DNA of 64,000 bases from Acidobacteriota bacterium (GTDB taxonomy: Bacteria; Acidobacteriota; Holophagae; Acanthopleuribacterales; Acanthopleuribacteraceae). Each line of letters opens with the position of its first letter. Within the stretch, counting starts at the first letter, position 1. The notes below the pieces were generated by a model. The model was not told the origin of the DNA and made no database searches. It saw only the letters and a list, made by a program, of their open reading frames with translations. Shown piece after piece: positions 1 to 8,249 of the stretch. The translations under genes were made by a program, and so were the position numbers. The DNA lies in assembly GCA_020439745.1 (NCBI GenBank), contig JAGQSC010000044.1, forward strand, positions 124,001-188,000, in the 5' to 3' direction.

Positions 1-278
1 CCTACATCCTTCTGTATGTACTGGAGCGTGCAGACACATACCGACTCACGCTCAGAGGCCTAACGCCCGATTTGTTGGCGCAGAAAGCCCAAGCTTATCG
101 GGAAGGGTTGCTTGCGATTGGATGTTCTGTGCTTAGCGAACGCAAGAATTTCGTAAAGGGGCAAGTGGTGTTTGTGATTCGCGTAAGAAATCACGTTGAT
201 CGAGATGAGTTGGAACAGCGACTGGTCACGCACCTCGATGAAAATGAGGTCTGCGCCACGGATTGGGAAACAGGGTAA
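1..278 (+). CDS. MgtC/SapB-like protein, C-terminal fragment (5' end outside window)
   Basis: The frame beginning at base 3 is open from the window edge to the TAA at 276-278, giving 91 residues, so this is the 3' end of a longer gene. It opens with the end of a hydrophobic helix (ILLYVLER), followed by an alpha/beta region of about 75 residues ending in DWETG. A last membrane helix followed by a small ACT-like cytoplasmic domain with a Trp near the end is the layout of MgtC/SapB membrane proteins, and the helix-end plus TYRLTL start fits that. The assignment is by overall form, without a diagnostic motif. An internal TTG at 72 is not needed as a start because the frame continues upstream. 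Confidence 0.5.
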   Translation, partial: YILLYVLERADTYRLTLRGLTPDLLAQKAQAYREGLLAIGCSVLSERKNFVKGQVVFVIRVRNHVDRDELEQRLVTHLDENEVCATDWETG

Positions 279-307
279 TTAACTTAATAATCAGGCCTTG
301 CTACAAT
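279..307 (+). promoter_or_regulatory. candidate sigma70-type promoter for the SPFH gene
   Basis: TTAACT at 279-284 and TACAAT at 302-307 are separated by 17 bases, in the gap between the upstream stop codon and the SPFH gene. The predicted start is near 314, about 30 bases before the ATG at 344. Called by eye only. Confidence 0.35.
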
Positions 308-343
308 ACGCCCATCTCATGGACGATAATTCGGAGGTAGATC

Positions 344-1228
344 ATGGATCGTTTTTCGCCCAAGATGATTGTCTTAGTCATCGGGATTTTCATCTTTATT
401 CTTTTTTTTAACAAGCTATACAAAACCATACCGGCTGGTCACGTAGGGGTGGTCACATTGTTCGGTAAGGTAAAATCAGAGTCCTATGCAGAAGGTCTAC
501 ATATCCCTGTAAACCCGCTGTATAAGTGGTACCTGTACGATGCCCGTCAGAAAACCCATATGGAAACCGCCGCTGTGCCAACGCAAGACCAGCTTCAAAC
601 GAAAGTGGACGTGAGCGTCCAGTACCATATTGATGGAAACCTTGCGCCGAAGATCTTGAAGGAAACTGGAGACATGGAGAACCTGCAAAACGTTCACCTG
701 GTCCCAAAACTCAGGTCTCTGCTGCGGGAACAGGGGAAGTCCATCAAACGTGCCGAAGACTTTTTTCTTGAGGAAACGCAAACCAGGCTGCAGTTATCAC
801 TTGAGGAGAGTCTGAAGGAATACTGCCAAGACAAAGGTCTGGTGATACAAGCGGTTCTGATTAGAGACATCACACTTCCAACGTTTATTTCAACAGCTAT
901 CGAAGCCAAGAAAGAACGGGAGCAGGCGGTTGAAAAGCAAAAAGCGGAACTCGAGCGTTTTCGAACCGAACAGCAACAGCTCGTTGCGGCTGCTGAAGCC
1001 CAACGCAAGGCCGCTGAAGAAGACGCAGCGCGCCGCCGTGTGATTGCCGATGTTCAGGCATACGAGATTGAAAAGATCGTCAAGGCCACCGGTAATAGCC
1101 CCACCTATGTGCAGTTGCAGGCGCTGGAAACACTCAAAATAATGTCCAAGGACCCCGCAGCCAAGATCTATTTCATCGATGGGCAGAGCAGCACACCGCT
1201 ACCCCTGTTACATATGAACGAGAAATAA
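344..1228 (+). CDS. SPFH/Band 7 (prohibitin-like) membrane protein
   Basis: This 294-residue protein has one N-terminal membrane helix (about residues 8-24), then an SPFH domain that begins with the typical IPAGHVGVVTLFGKV segment, and a long charged helical region (about 195-255, rich in E, K, Q, R and A) predicted to be coiled coil. This is the arrangement of prohibitin and stomatin family proteins, which form large ring or cage oligomers at the inner membrane and often regulate FtsH-type proteolysis or membrane microdomains. Its length matches prohibitins. A good ribosome site (GGAGGT) precedes the ATG. It stands alone, convergent with the universal stress gene. The family is clear; the partner protein is not known from context. 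Confidence 0.88.
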   Translation: MDRFSPKMIVLVIGIFIFILFFNKLYKTIPAGHVGVVTLFGKVKSESYAEGLHIPVNPLYKWYLYDARQKTHMETAAVPTQDQLQTKVDVSVQYHIDGNLAPKILKETGDMENLQNVHLVPKLRSLLREQGKSIKRAEDFFLEETQTRLQLSLEESLKEYCQDKGLVIQAVLIRDITLPTFISTAIEAKKEREQAVEKQKAELERFRTEQQQLVAAAEAQRKAAEEDAARRRVIADVQAYEIEKIVKATGNSPTYVQLQALETLKIMSKDPAAKIYFIDGQSSTPLPLLHMNEK

Positions 1229-1236
1229 TGCGCTTG

Positions 1237-1257
1237 GAGGCGGGTTAAGCCCGCCTC
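1237..1257. terminator. hairpin between convergent genes
   Basis: GAGGCGGG (1237-1244) and CCCGCCTC (1250-1257) form a perfect 8-bp stem with a 5-base loop. It lies between the SPFH stop and the convergent universal stress gene, whose stop codon it includes. There is no clear T-run on either side, so it may act as a weak bidirectional terminator or only as an RNA end barrier. Confidence 0.45.
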
Positions 1258-1708
1258 ACTCCGCTTTCTTGTGTTTTACGGCAACGACCGGGCATTCCGA
1301 GTGACGTAGTACATATTCCGTGACGCTGCCCAAGACCATTCGACTCAGCCCACGATAGCCGTGACTGCCCATGACGATCATGTCTGCCTTGATTTCTTCA
1401 GCGCATGCGACGATTTCTTCTTGCGGTTTGCCTTCTCGGAAGTGGGACACGCAGTCTGGGCCCAACGTACCCGCAATTTCGGAGAGCAATTCGTGTGCAC
1501 GACCGCGTGCCTTGTCCGTGTGTTCCTTGATCCAGTCATCGACGGCAGGCATGAAATAGTAGGGAGCTGGTACCTGCAACGCGTCGGGGTCGAACACGTG
1601 AACGACGTGAATTTGCGCACCGATACTCTCTGACAACCAGGCCCCATAAAGCTGTGCATTGGCAGATATATCCGAAAAATCAGTGGCGATAAGTACTTGT
1701 TTGCTCAT
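1256..1708 (-). CDS. universal stress protein (UspA family)
   Basis: This 150-residue protein has the single-domain Usp fold. It begins with VLIATDFSDISANA, where the conserved Asp binds nucleotide in ATP-binding Usps. Near the C-terminus it carries the glycine motif G-x2-G-x9-G-S (MGSHGYRGLSRMVLGSVTE), which marks the ATP-binding UspFG/MJ0577-like subgroup. Such proteins are soluble dimers made under stress or growth arrest. A purine-rich AGAAGGGGG sits before the ATG. The gene is monocistronic and convergent with the SPFH gene. The family is certain; the specific stress is unknown. Confidence 0.93.
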   Translation of the reverse strand: MSKQVLIATDFSDISANAQLYGAWLSESIGAQIHVVHVFDPDALQVPAPYYFMPAVDDWIKEHTDKARGRAHELLSEIAGTLGPDCVSHFREGKPQEEIVACAEEIKADMIVMGSHGYRGLSRMVLGSVTEYVLRHSECPVVAVKHKKAE

Positions 1709-1765
1709 ATCAACCCCCTTCTGAAAAAAGATGGATGAACCATTCCAATACCATCTTACTCCAAC

Positions 1766-4099
1766 TCAGTTACCAATGGGTGAGCCGGGTGGAGGCTCGA
1801 CTCCGAGGAGCTGTTGGATGTCGATGTCTTTGGCCAGGGCCTGGTCAATCAAGTGACTGTTCCACGATTGTACCCGGCTTTTCCCGAGGTTGGCTTTTAG
1901 CGAGTGGAGGGCATCGAAGAGTGAAGCCCTAACCTCGGGACTGATGTCATTTCGTTGGTAACACATAATCATCTTCTTGGTCACCGTGCATAACAGTCTC
2001 TGCTCAATGAGACCTCCGCTTTGTGAGGCACAAGCTACCAGTTGAGTCAGGACGCCGGATAACCCAGGGTGGGACGTATCGCGAATGGCTTGTTGGCGCA
2101 TTCTTTCCATCCTGCTGGGTTCAAGCAGGCCATCCAGAGTGAGCGAGACGGATGACTCTGCAAGCGCGATGGGGTCAAATGTGGAACCCTGTAAACTCGG
2201 TGCGCTTTCCCTGTCTTTGGGATGACCGGGCTCGGCTGGCGGGATCGCGTGAATCAATCCTGGACTGAGCGCTAGGAACTCCGGCGTTAAAGTGGCCATC
2301 AACGAAGTCAAGGCACGCCGTTGGACTGAACCTGGGACGGCACGAGGCGGTTGCCTCTTCTCGCCTCGCAAGCTGTGGGAATAGTCGACGCCCCCCAGTT
2401 GCGCGACAACCGCCTCCAACTGGTAGCGGTGCATGAGATAGACAGGGACCAACACCTGCGCCATCTCCGACATGGGGTCGCCGAATGAAATACTGCGTTC
2501 ATCAAAACGATCCAACGCGAATCGACGAAGGGCCATGATTCGATCCATCTCGTCAATGGCATCCGAACCGTTATCCCATAAATGAGCGCGTGGATGGCAA
2601 CTGCCGATGTTGCGGGCGTCAGCGTCGTTGGCGAACTCCAACCCCAATTCCTTGGTTTCGATGAGGATCTTCTTTAAAGACTCAGGTTCTGCAGCCGCAG
2701 GCATTTGGCTGTAGCCGTAGATAATTGCTCTCTTGTCCCACGCGCCAATACCTACGGCGTAGCTGTCTTCAGAGGCAATCACCCCATCATCGCCCAACTC
2801 AAAGAACGGGTGAGGGTAATCCATGACCGATGCGCGGTCTTTGGTGCTGGCCGCAAAGTTGTGATCGAGTCCAAGCGTATGGCCCACCTCGTGAGCCGAT
2901 AGTTGACGAATCCGCGCCAGTGCGATTGCTTCAATTTGTGAGGTCCCGCTGGATTCATTGGTAAAAGGGAGCAAGATGCCTTGGGCAATCAAAATGTCCT
3001 GTCGCACGCGGAGAGATCCCAAGCTGACATGGCCTTTGATGATTTCCCCTGTTCGAGGGTCAGTGACCCCCATGCCATAGGACCAGCCCCGAGTCGCTCG
3101 GTGGACCCATTGGATCACGTTGTATCGGACATCCATGGGATCTGCGCCTTCAGGCATGAGCTCCACCCGGAACGCATGGCTAAAGCCTGCGGCTTCAAAC
3201 GCCTCCGACCACCACGACGCACCGTCAATCAGTGCCTGGCGAATGGGTTCAGGGGCACCGCGATCCACATAGTAGACAATCGGTTCTATCGGATCACTGA
3301 TTGCTGCATCTGGGTTCTTCTTCTCCAGTCGGTGCCTGCCAATCCAGTTCTTTTGGATCGATGATGAAAGCGGTGCCGCGTAATCGTAGTGGGTCAGGTG
3401 CCAATACCCTGATTGAGGGTGATGATTCCTAGGCCGATAATTAGAGTCAGGCAATTCAATAAAGCTATGGTGGGTTCTTAGACTGATGACATTGGGGTCG
3501 GGCGTCACCTGGCGAACAAAACGGCCCGGGTCCTTGCCTTCGAAGGTGAGGATGGCTTCGAACTCGGTGTTTTTGGGGAAAGACTTACACCTTGGCAGGT
3601 ACAAGGCACATCGGTCCTTTTGCAGCGAAAACTGGCCCTGACCTTGGATGCGCAACTTGTCGGCCACTGAATGGCTGTCGCGCAGGAGGAAGTCCGTCGC
3701 GTTGACAAGCAGTTTAGAACCACGTCGATCGACGACAGGGAAAGACCAAATCACCGAATCGGCAAATGCTTCGACCACCGCTTGGCGTTCAGAGGGGTTG
3801 TCACTTTCCGCGCGAAATGTCGTATTCAACTGACGCATCAGCACCTTGTTGCCGATTGGCTCCAATCTCACATACTTGACATCGGCGAGTTGTCCACGGT
3901 CCAGGCCAATATCATTGGATCCCAGCCCCTGCGGTAGTGAACTTTGGTAGAGCAATTCAACCGGTTCGCTGGGAAGCTCCAGATAGACGCTTGCCGTTTC
4001 AGCGTCCAACCAGTAATCCACAAATCCCTGATTCAAAGTCATGTTTTCGGTGAAGTTGACACCTTCACCCATCCACATCACCCACATCAAAACGACCAT
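1766..4099 (-). CDS. zinc-dependent metallopeptidase, DUF5117/DUF5118-type
   Basis: This 777-residue protein carries HEVGHTLGLDH at residues 403-413, an extended HExxHxxGxxH zinc site of metzincin type, followed shortly by SVMDYPHP, which supplies the Met-turn-like segment. The N-terminal 250 residues (FVDYWLDAETASVYLELP onward) resemble the beta-rich DUF5117 region of secreted zinc peptidases common in Acidobacteriota, Bacteroidota and Pseudomonadota. The likely role is extracytoplasmic protein degradation. The start has a short hydrophobic stretch (VVLMWVMWM) but no positive n-region, so the signal peptide is weak or the true start differs. AAAGGG lies upstream of the ATG. Length fits the family. 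Confidence 0.85.
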   Translation of the reverse strand: MVVLMWVMWMGEGVNFTENMTLNQGFVDYWLDAETASVYLELPSEPVELLYQSSLPQGLGSNDIGLDRGQLADVKYVRLEPIGNKVLMRQLNTTFRAESDNPSERQAVVEAFADSVIWSFPVVDRRGSKLLVNATDFLLRDSHSVADKLRIQGQGQFSLQKDRCALYLPRCKSFPKNTEFEAILTFEGKDPGRFVRQVTPDPNVISLRTHHSFIELPDSNYRPRNHHPQSGYWHLTHYDYAAPLSSSIQKNWIGRHRLEKKNPDAAISDPIEPIVYYVDRGAPEPIRQALIDGASWWSEAFEAAGFSHAFRVELMPEGADPMDVRYNVIQWVHRATRGWSYGMGVTDPRTGEIIKGHVSLGSLRVRQDILIAQGILLPFTNESSGTSQIEAIALARIRQLSAHEVGHTLGLDHNFAASTKDRASVMDYPHPFFELGDDGVIASEDSYAVGIGAWDKRAIIYGYSQMPAAAEPESLKKILIETKELGLEFANDADARNIGSCHPRAHLWDNGSDAIDEMDRIMALRRFALDRFDERSISFGDPMSEMAQVLVPVYLMHRYQLEAVVAQLGGVDYSHSLRGEKRQPPRAVPGSVQRRALTSLMATLTPEFLALSPGLIHAIPPAEPGHPKDRESAPSLQGSTFDPIALAESSVSLTLDGLLEPSRMERMRQQAIRDTSHPGLSGVLTQLVACASQSGGLIEQRLLCTVTKKMIMCYQRNDISPEVRASLFDALHSLKANLGKSRVQSWNSHLIDQALAKDIDIQQLLGVEPPPGSPIGN

Positions 4100-4531
4100 G
4101 ATAAACCCGCCCTTTCCAGTGCTTTTCGAGGGTTCGATGCTAGCACGACACCCACTTGTTGTTCTTAGAATTCAATGCGCGAACAAGGCCACCTAGCATG
4201 TCCAAATGCCACGTACGATCCTTTCCTGTGCTGAACTTCCCAGGGTGTGCGACCCGGTCACCAGGCGATTTCGCGAAACCTATTGGCATCAGTGATTGAG
4301 GCTTAATCAGTCTCTCTCTCAATGAAGCCGGCTAGTTCCCGCTGAATGCTAGACCCGTTCATGAATTGCCCGTCGTCGGTTTGGCTAGGGAATCATCGAC
4401 GAAGCGACGGCTGATGTCTTTGAACATGTATCTTGATGATTTCGGCTTGCAGAATCCAGCTGGGAAACTGACGAGTCTTGTGCCATGATGCCTATCGATT
4501 CCAAGGATAAACGATTGATGTGAGGTGCCCC
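4100..4531. other. 432-bp intergenic stretch, no supported gene
   Basis: This gap separates two divergent genes. It has short open frames on both strands (for example 4140-4322 minus, 60 residues, rich in K, H and W) but none has a ribosome site or recognisable product. I see no hairpin with a T-run and no convincing promoter pair. It may hold the promoters of both flanking genes. Confidence 0.5.
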
Positions 4532-5389
4532 ATGGGTGGTTCATTAGGCAAACGCGGGGCCAGTTATGCCTTTGTAATCGCCTTGCCATTTGTTGCGATC
4601 GGTTTAGTGTTTCGTGGTTTGCGTGTTCCGGGCGTTTACCAATCAGTCGGCGCGGTCATTTTTGCTCTTACGGCATTGGCGGTCTGGTTTCTTGGGTGGC
4701 GCACCGGAGTGGCCAACCAGGCCAATCGGCGGCTTTTGGCAACGTCTGGGGCCTGCCTTATGACGCCGTTTTCGCTAATTGCACTGTTTTGGGTGGGTCT
4801 GGGGACGCCTTGGGAAGCGACACCCGACGAGAATGCCATGCGTTATCTCGTGCTTATGGCCGCTGCTGTGGCTGAAGTGATGGGTTTTGTCATGGCACGG
4901 GAAGCCTTGAATAAGGTGGGCGAGAGGTTCTTTGCGGCACTCTGTGCCGGAACGATGATTTTGGCCGGCCCGCTCCATGTCGTATGGAGTATCTTTAATT
5001 TTGGGATGCATTCTGGTCGTTCTCGCACAGGGGAGATACCCTCGATCTTTTTGGCTCTTGATGAAGTCCTAGATGTACTGCTGTTCGTATCAGGGGCATT
5101 GACCTACATTGCCTCGATTTTTCTGGTGGTTGCCACTGCTCGAGCAGGTTGGCTGGGGCGAATATCCATGCGTGTGTATACGGTGATTGCATGTGTGGCG
5201 CTTTTATTCTTAGTGATGAGAGGATTAGATTTCGTGACGCCCGCGGAATTGGCTGCTCCTTGGTACGCGACTCCGGGATTTATCGCAGGAATACCTGCGG
5301 TTCCTTATCTGATTCCCTGTCTGGTGGGTGCTGTCTTGCTGCGACGGGCGGGCGATCAGACGTCGGGTGGTGCTGACGTTGAGGATTGA
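4532..5389 (+). CDS. polytopic membrane protein of unknown function
   Basis: This 285-residue protein is mostly hydrophobic, with about eight predicted membrane helices (approximately 10-27, 35-55, 68-90, 103-120, 128-150, 170-192, 203-222, 240-262), short loops and a hydrophilic tail ending SGGADVED. I recognise no catalytic or transport motif and do not assign a family. I chose the ATG at 4532 because GAGGTG ends four bases before it; a GTG at 4520 in the same frame would add four residues and has a poorer site. The gene stands alone and is flanked by gene-poor DNA on both sides. Confidence 0.7.
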   Translation: MGGSLGKRGASYAFVIALPFVAIGLVFRGLRVPGVYQSVGAVIFALTALAVWFLGWRTGVANQANRRLLATSGACLMTPFSLIALFWVGLGTPWEATPDENAMRYLVLMAAAVAEVMGFVMAREALNKVGERFFAALCAGTMILAGPLHVVWSIFNFGMHSGRSRTGEIPSIFLALDEVLDVLLFVSGALTYIASIFLVVATARAGWLGRISMRVYTVIACVALLFLVMRGLDFVTPAELAAPWYATPGFIAGIPAVPYLIPCLVGAVLLRRAGDQTSGGADVED

Positions 5390-5664
5390 TTGTTTAGATT
5401 AAGCTGCTGATCTCGAAGCAATTGGCGCGGGCGAAGTCACGGATGTCGATGCTTCGCGGTTATCCCTTAGTAACACCTTGGCGGCATGGTTGGGTGCTTG
5501 TTTTTTGTGGGTGAGTGCATCAGTTGTATCAGTGCCCCGTCCCTTACCGATCCATGCGTCAAATCTCAAATCTCCACAATTCCTCCATATTCGCTACAAG
5601 ATCTGGCGTCAGATTTCCTGTTGAAGATGAATGACTCGAACTCGTTAGTTGACAGGAGTAGTCC
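5390..5664. other. intergenic stretch with overlapping unassigned open frames
   Basis: This 275-bp gap precedes the peroxidase gene. Between about 5402 and 5600 it is open in one plus frame and in one minus frame, neither with an ATG start. The peptides look protein-like but I do not recognise them. AGGAG before 5665 is the ribosome site of the next gene. It may be a gene remnant or a mobile-element scar. Confidence 0.35.
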
Positions 5665-7464
5665 ATGTTTTTTCGGATAGGTTGCCTGACTTTGTGCTTT
5701 GGTGGATGGGTTATGGGGCAGGGTCCCCAACCTCTTGGCCCGCCGCCGGTTCCACCCGCCAATCCAATTACGGCTGAAAAGGCGCAACTTGGAAAGGCCC
5801 TGTTTTGGGATGAACAACTTTCATCGACCGGTACAGTGGCCTGTGGAACATGCCACAAACCACGGAGTGGGGGCGCCGACAGTCGCCCACTCGGTGGCAC
5901 GGTGGCTACAACCCATCCGGGCGGGGATGGGATCTATGGCAACGGAGACGATGTGTTTGGCTCTCCAGGTGTTCCTTTAACGATCGCGGACGGGACGTAC
6001 CTTCGGTCGAGTACCTTTGGATTGTATGAACAGGTCACCGGTCGAAAAGCGCCTTCATCACTGAACTCGGCCTACAGCCCGGTCCTCTTTTGGGATGGCA
6101 GAGCGTTGGGACAATTTAGCGACCCTGTAACCGGAAACGTGTTGATATCGCAAGGTGGGGCCTTGGAATCGCAGATACTAGGGCCGCCCGTGAGTTCGGC
6201 GGAAATGGCGCACGTCGGTCGAGATTGGAATCAGGTCGCATCCAAAATCGAAGCCAGCAGACCACTGGCATTGGCAGACGATATCCCCACGGAGCTGGCG
6301 CTTTGGATGGGTGAACGGGATTACCCGACGCTATTTCAGGAAGCGTTTGGGACGCCAGATGTGACACCAGCGCGTATTGCGTTGGCCATTGCCACCTACG
6401 AACGTACACTCGTAGCCGACCAGACCCCCTTTGATGACGATCTAGCCGGAAATCCGCAAGCCCTTACGCAGCAGGAACGAAGGGGCAGAAATGTCTTCAT
6501 GCAAAACGGTTGTAACCAATGCCATGCTGGCCCACTGCTCACAGACAACCAATTTCATTACATCGGTGTCCGGCCCCATGAAGACGACCTGGGACGTTTT
6601 AACGTCACAGGAAACCCACAAGACCGAGGCAGATTCCGAACGCCTGGGTTGAGAAATGTGGCGCAACGAGCCCCCTATTTCCACACGGGCCGATTTCAAA
6701 CGCTCATGGATGTGATCGATTTTTATGATCGAGGCGGCGATTTCAATGCACCAAACAAAGATCCGCGCATCCATCCTTTGAATTTGAGCAATGGTCAAAA
6801 AAGCGACCTGTTGGCGTTCTTGACGCGACCTCTAAGCGACCCACGGGTGGTCGACGAGTTGTCGCCCTTCGATCGACCCACACTATTCTCGGAATCCGAT
6901 CGTGTTCCCGTGATCTCGGGTCTGGGCGTGTCTGGCAGTGGCGGGTTTACGCCCGTCCCAATGGCCATCGAACCCCCTTTGTTGGGTAACCTCAGTTTTA
7001 CGATAGGTGTGGATGAAGTACTTGGAAATGCGTCTGCTTATCTAGTTGTTGATGAGCATGATCCGGGAACGTCTGGGCTGCCACTCAGTGCTTCGTTTGC
7101 TTTCGAATCGCTCACGACGCAAGGTGCGGGCGCAGGACAAGGTTATGCGTCTGTGAGCCTGGTTATTCCCAATGGGATTGACTGGCTAGACGTGCCCCTT
7201 TATGCGCGCTGGTATATCGTGGACCCTGCTTCCGCCGGGGGGTACGCGGTGAGCCAGCTTATCCAATTCACACCCTTTGGGCAGCTACCGGCCTGCGTCG
7301 TCGATTTGGATGGCAACGGTGTCAGCGATATGCTTGATATGGTGAGTCTTATCAATCAATTTGGGCCCTGCGTGTCCTGTTCGGGTGATTTGAACCACGA
7401 CCAAATTGTGGATCAGAATGACCTGCTGATGCTGTGTGAGTTGTGGTTGACCTCGTGCCCTTGA
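5665..7464 (+). CDS. secreted dihaem cytochrome c peroxidase-like protein with dockerin-like tail
   Basis: This 599-residue protein begins with a signal peptide (about 1-19). It then has a dihaem peroxidase/MauG-type domain with haem motifs CGTCH at 60-64 and CNQCH at 283-287. The surrounding elements are typical of the family: LFWDEQLSS near the start, PSSLNSAYSPVLFWDGR, and RGRFRTPGLRNVAQRAPYFHTG after the second haem. Such enzymes reduce peroxide or oxidise partner proteins in the periplasm. After about residue 400 there is a beta-rich extension, then two calcium-loop-like repeats (DLDGNGVSD at 547 and DLNHDQIVD at 575), each followed by a leucine-rich helix, as in dockerin or type-I EF-hand pairs. 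The tail is unusual for the family, which normally ends near 350-400 residues. An AGGAG site precedes the ATG. Confidence 0.87.
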   Translation: MFFRIGCLTLCFGGWVMGQGPQPLGPPPVPPANPITAEKAQLGKALFWDEQLSSTGTVACGTCHKPRSGGADSRPLGGTVATTHPGGDGIYGNGDDVFGSPGVPLTIADGTYLRSSTFGLYEQVTGRKAPSSLNSAYSPVLFWDGRALGQFSDPVTGNVLISQGGALESQILGPPVSSAEMAHVGRDWNQVASKIEASRPLALADDIPTELALWMGERDYPTLFQEAFGTPDVTPARIALAIATYERTLVADQTPFDDDLAGNPQALTQQERRGRNVFMQNGCNQCHAGPLLTDNQFHYIGVRPHEDDLGRFNVTGNPQDRGRFRTPGLRNVAQRAPYFHTGRFQTLMDVIDFYDRGGDFNAPNKDPRIHPLNLSNGQKSDLLAFLTRPLSDPRVVDELSPFDRPTLFSESDRVPVISGLGVSGSGGFTPVPMAIEPPLLGNLSFTIGVDEVLGNASAYLVVDEHDPGTSGLPLSASFAFESLTTQGAGAGQGYASVSLVIPNGIDWLDVPLYARWYIVDPASAGGYAVSQLIQFTPFGQLPACVVDLDGNGVSDMLDMVSLINQFGPCVSCSGDLNHDQIVDQNDLLMLCELWLTSCP

Positions 7465-7520
7465 TCCTAGAAACCTAGCAATTCCAGCCAATTCGGTTAA
7501 GCTACTGGTGGACGTGACCG

Positions 7521-8246
7521 ATGTCCTCGGTGTGGGTGGTGAGTGGCTTGAACCGATTTGCAAACGGATTGATGGTATGGGGCCTGGGTCCCGTATTGTG
7601 GATGCAGGGTATGTGGGTACAACGGAAGGTGCCGCGATTGCCGGAACCAGTGGGGTCCAGATCCGGCACTTCGGGGTTAGGTCCTGCCTTGCGTCTCTTG
7701 CTTGTTGGTGACTCATCTGCTGCCGGCGTAGGCGTAGGCCACCAAGACCAAGCTTTGTCGGGCCAATTGGTTGCCGAGCTGGCGTCTCGTTTTTGTATTT
7801 CGTGGCGAGTGGAGGCAACCACAGGTGCAACCACGGCATCCTTGCTTGAGCAACTCAGAACGCTCGATTTTTCGTGTTTCGATGTGGCTGTCACGGCGTT
7901 GGGTGTGAACGATGTGGTTCGTGGCGTGTCAGTGAACCAATGGTTGCAGGAATATGGTGCGCTGCGAGCTTGTATGCTAGGTGGTGGTGTTTCCCGCGTG
8001 ATCGTTTCAGGTTTGCCACCGGTGTCACAGTTTCCTGCACTACCTCAGCCGCTGAGATGGGTTTTGGGACGGCGCGCCCAATATTTTGATCGAGCCCTTT
8101 GCGAATCTGTGGAAGCCGATCCACGCGCGACTTATGTACCCTTGGATTTCCAAGGAAACATGGACGAAATGGCCGTTGATGGCTTTCACCCAGGCGCACC
8201 CATCTACCGAAAATGGGCGCATCGATTGACGCATGAGATCGAGTAG
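7521..8246 (+). CDS. SGNH/GDSL-family hydrolase
   Basis: This 241-residue protein carries the blocks of SGNH esterases: block I LLVGDSSAAG (nucleophile Ser, around residue 64), block III LGVND with the oxyanion Asn, and block V DGFHPG with the catalytic Asp and His near the C-terminus. These enzymes cleave ester bonds of lipids or acylated sugars. The first 55 residues are hydrophobic and Trp/Val rich, possibly a membrane anchor or an over-long start, and they are not part of the domain. The gene is convergent with the antiporter operon, with three bases between stop codons. The substrate cannot be told from sequence. Confidence 0.82.
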   Translation: MSSVWVVSGLNRFANGLMVWGLGPVLWMQGMWVQRKVPRLPEPVGSRSGTSGLGPALRLLLVGDSSAAGVGVGHQDQALSGQLVAELASRFCISWRVEATTGATTASLLEQLRTLDFSCFDVAVTALGVNDVVRGVSVNQWLQEYGALRACMLGGGVSRVIVSGLPPVSQFPALPQPLRWVLGRRAQYFDRALCESVEADPRATYVPLDFQGNMDEMAVDGFHPGAPIYRKWAHRLTHEIE

Positions 8247-8249
8247 CGC

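Noticed and set aside
4140-4322. 60-residue minus frame in the gap before the membrane protein
   Set aside because: No ribosome site and no recognisable family; left as part of an intergenic description.
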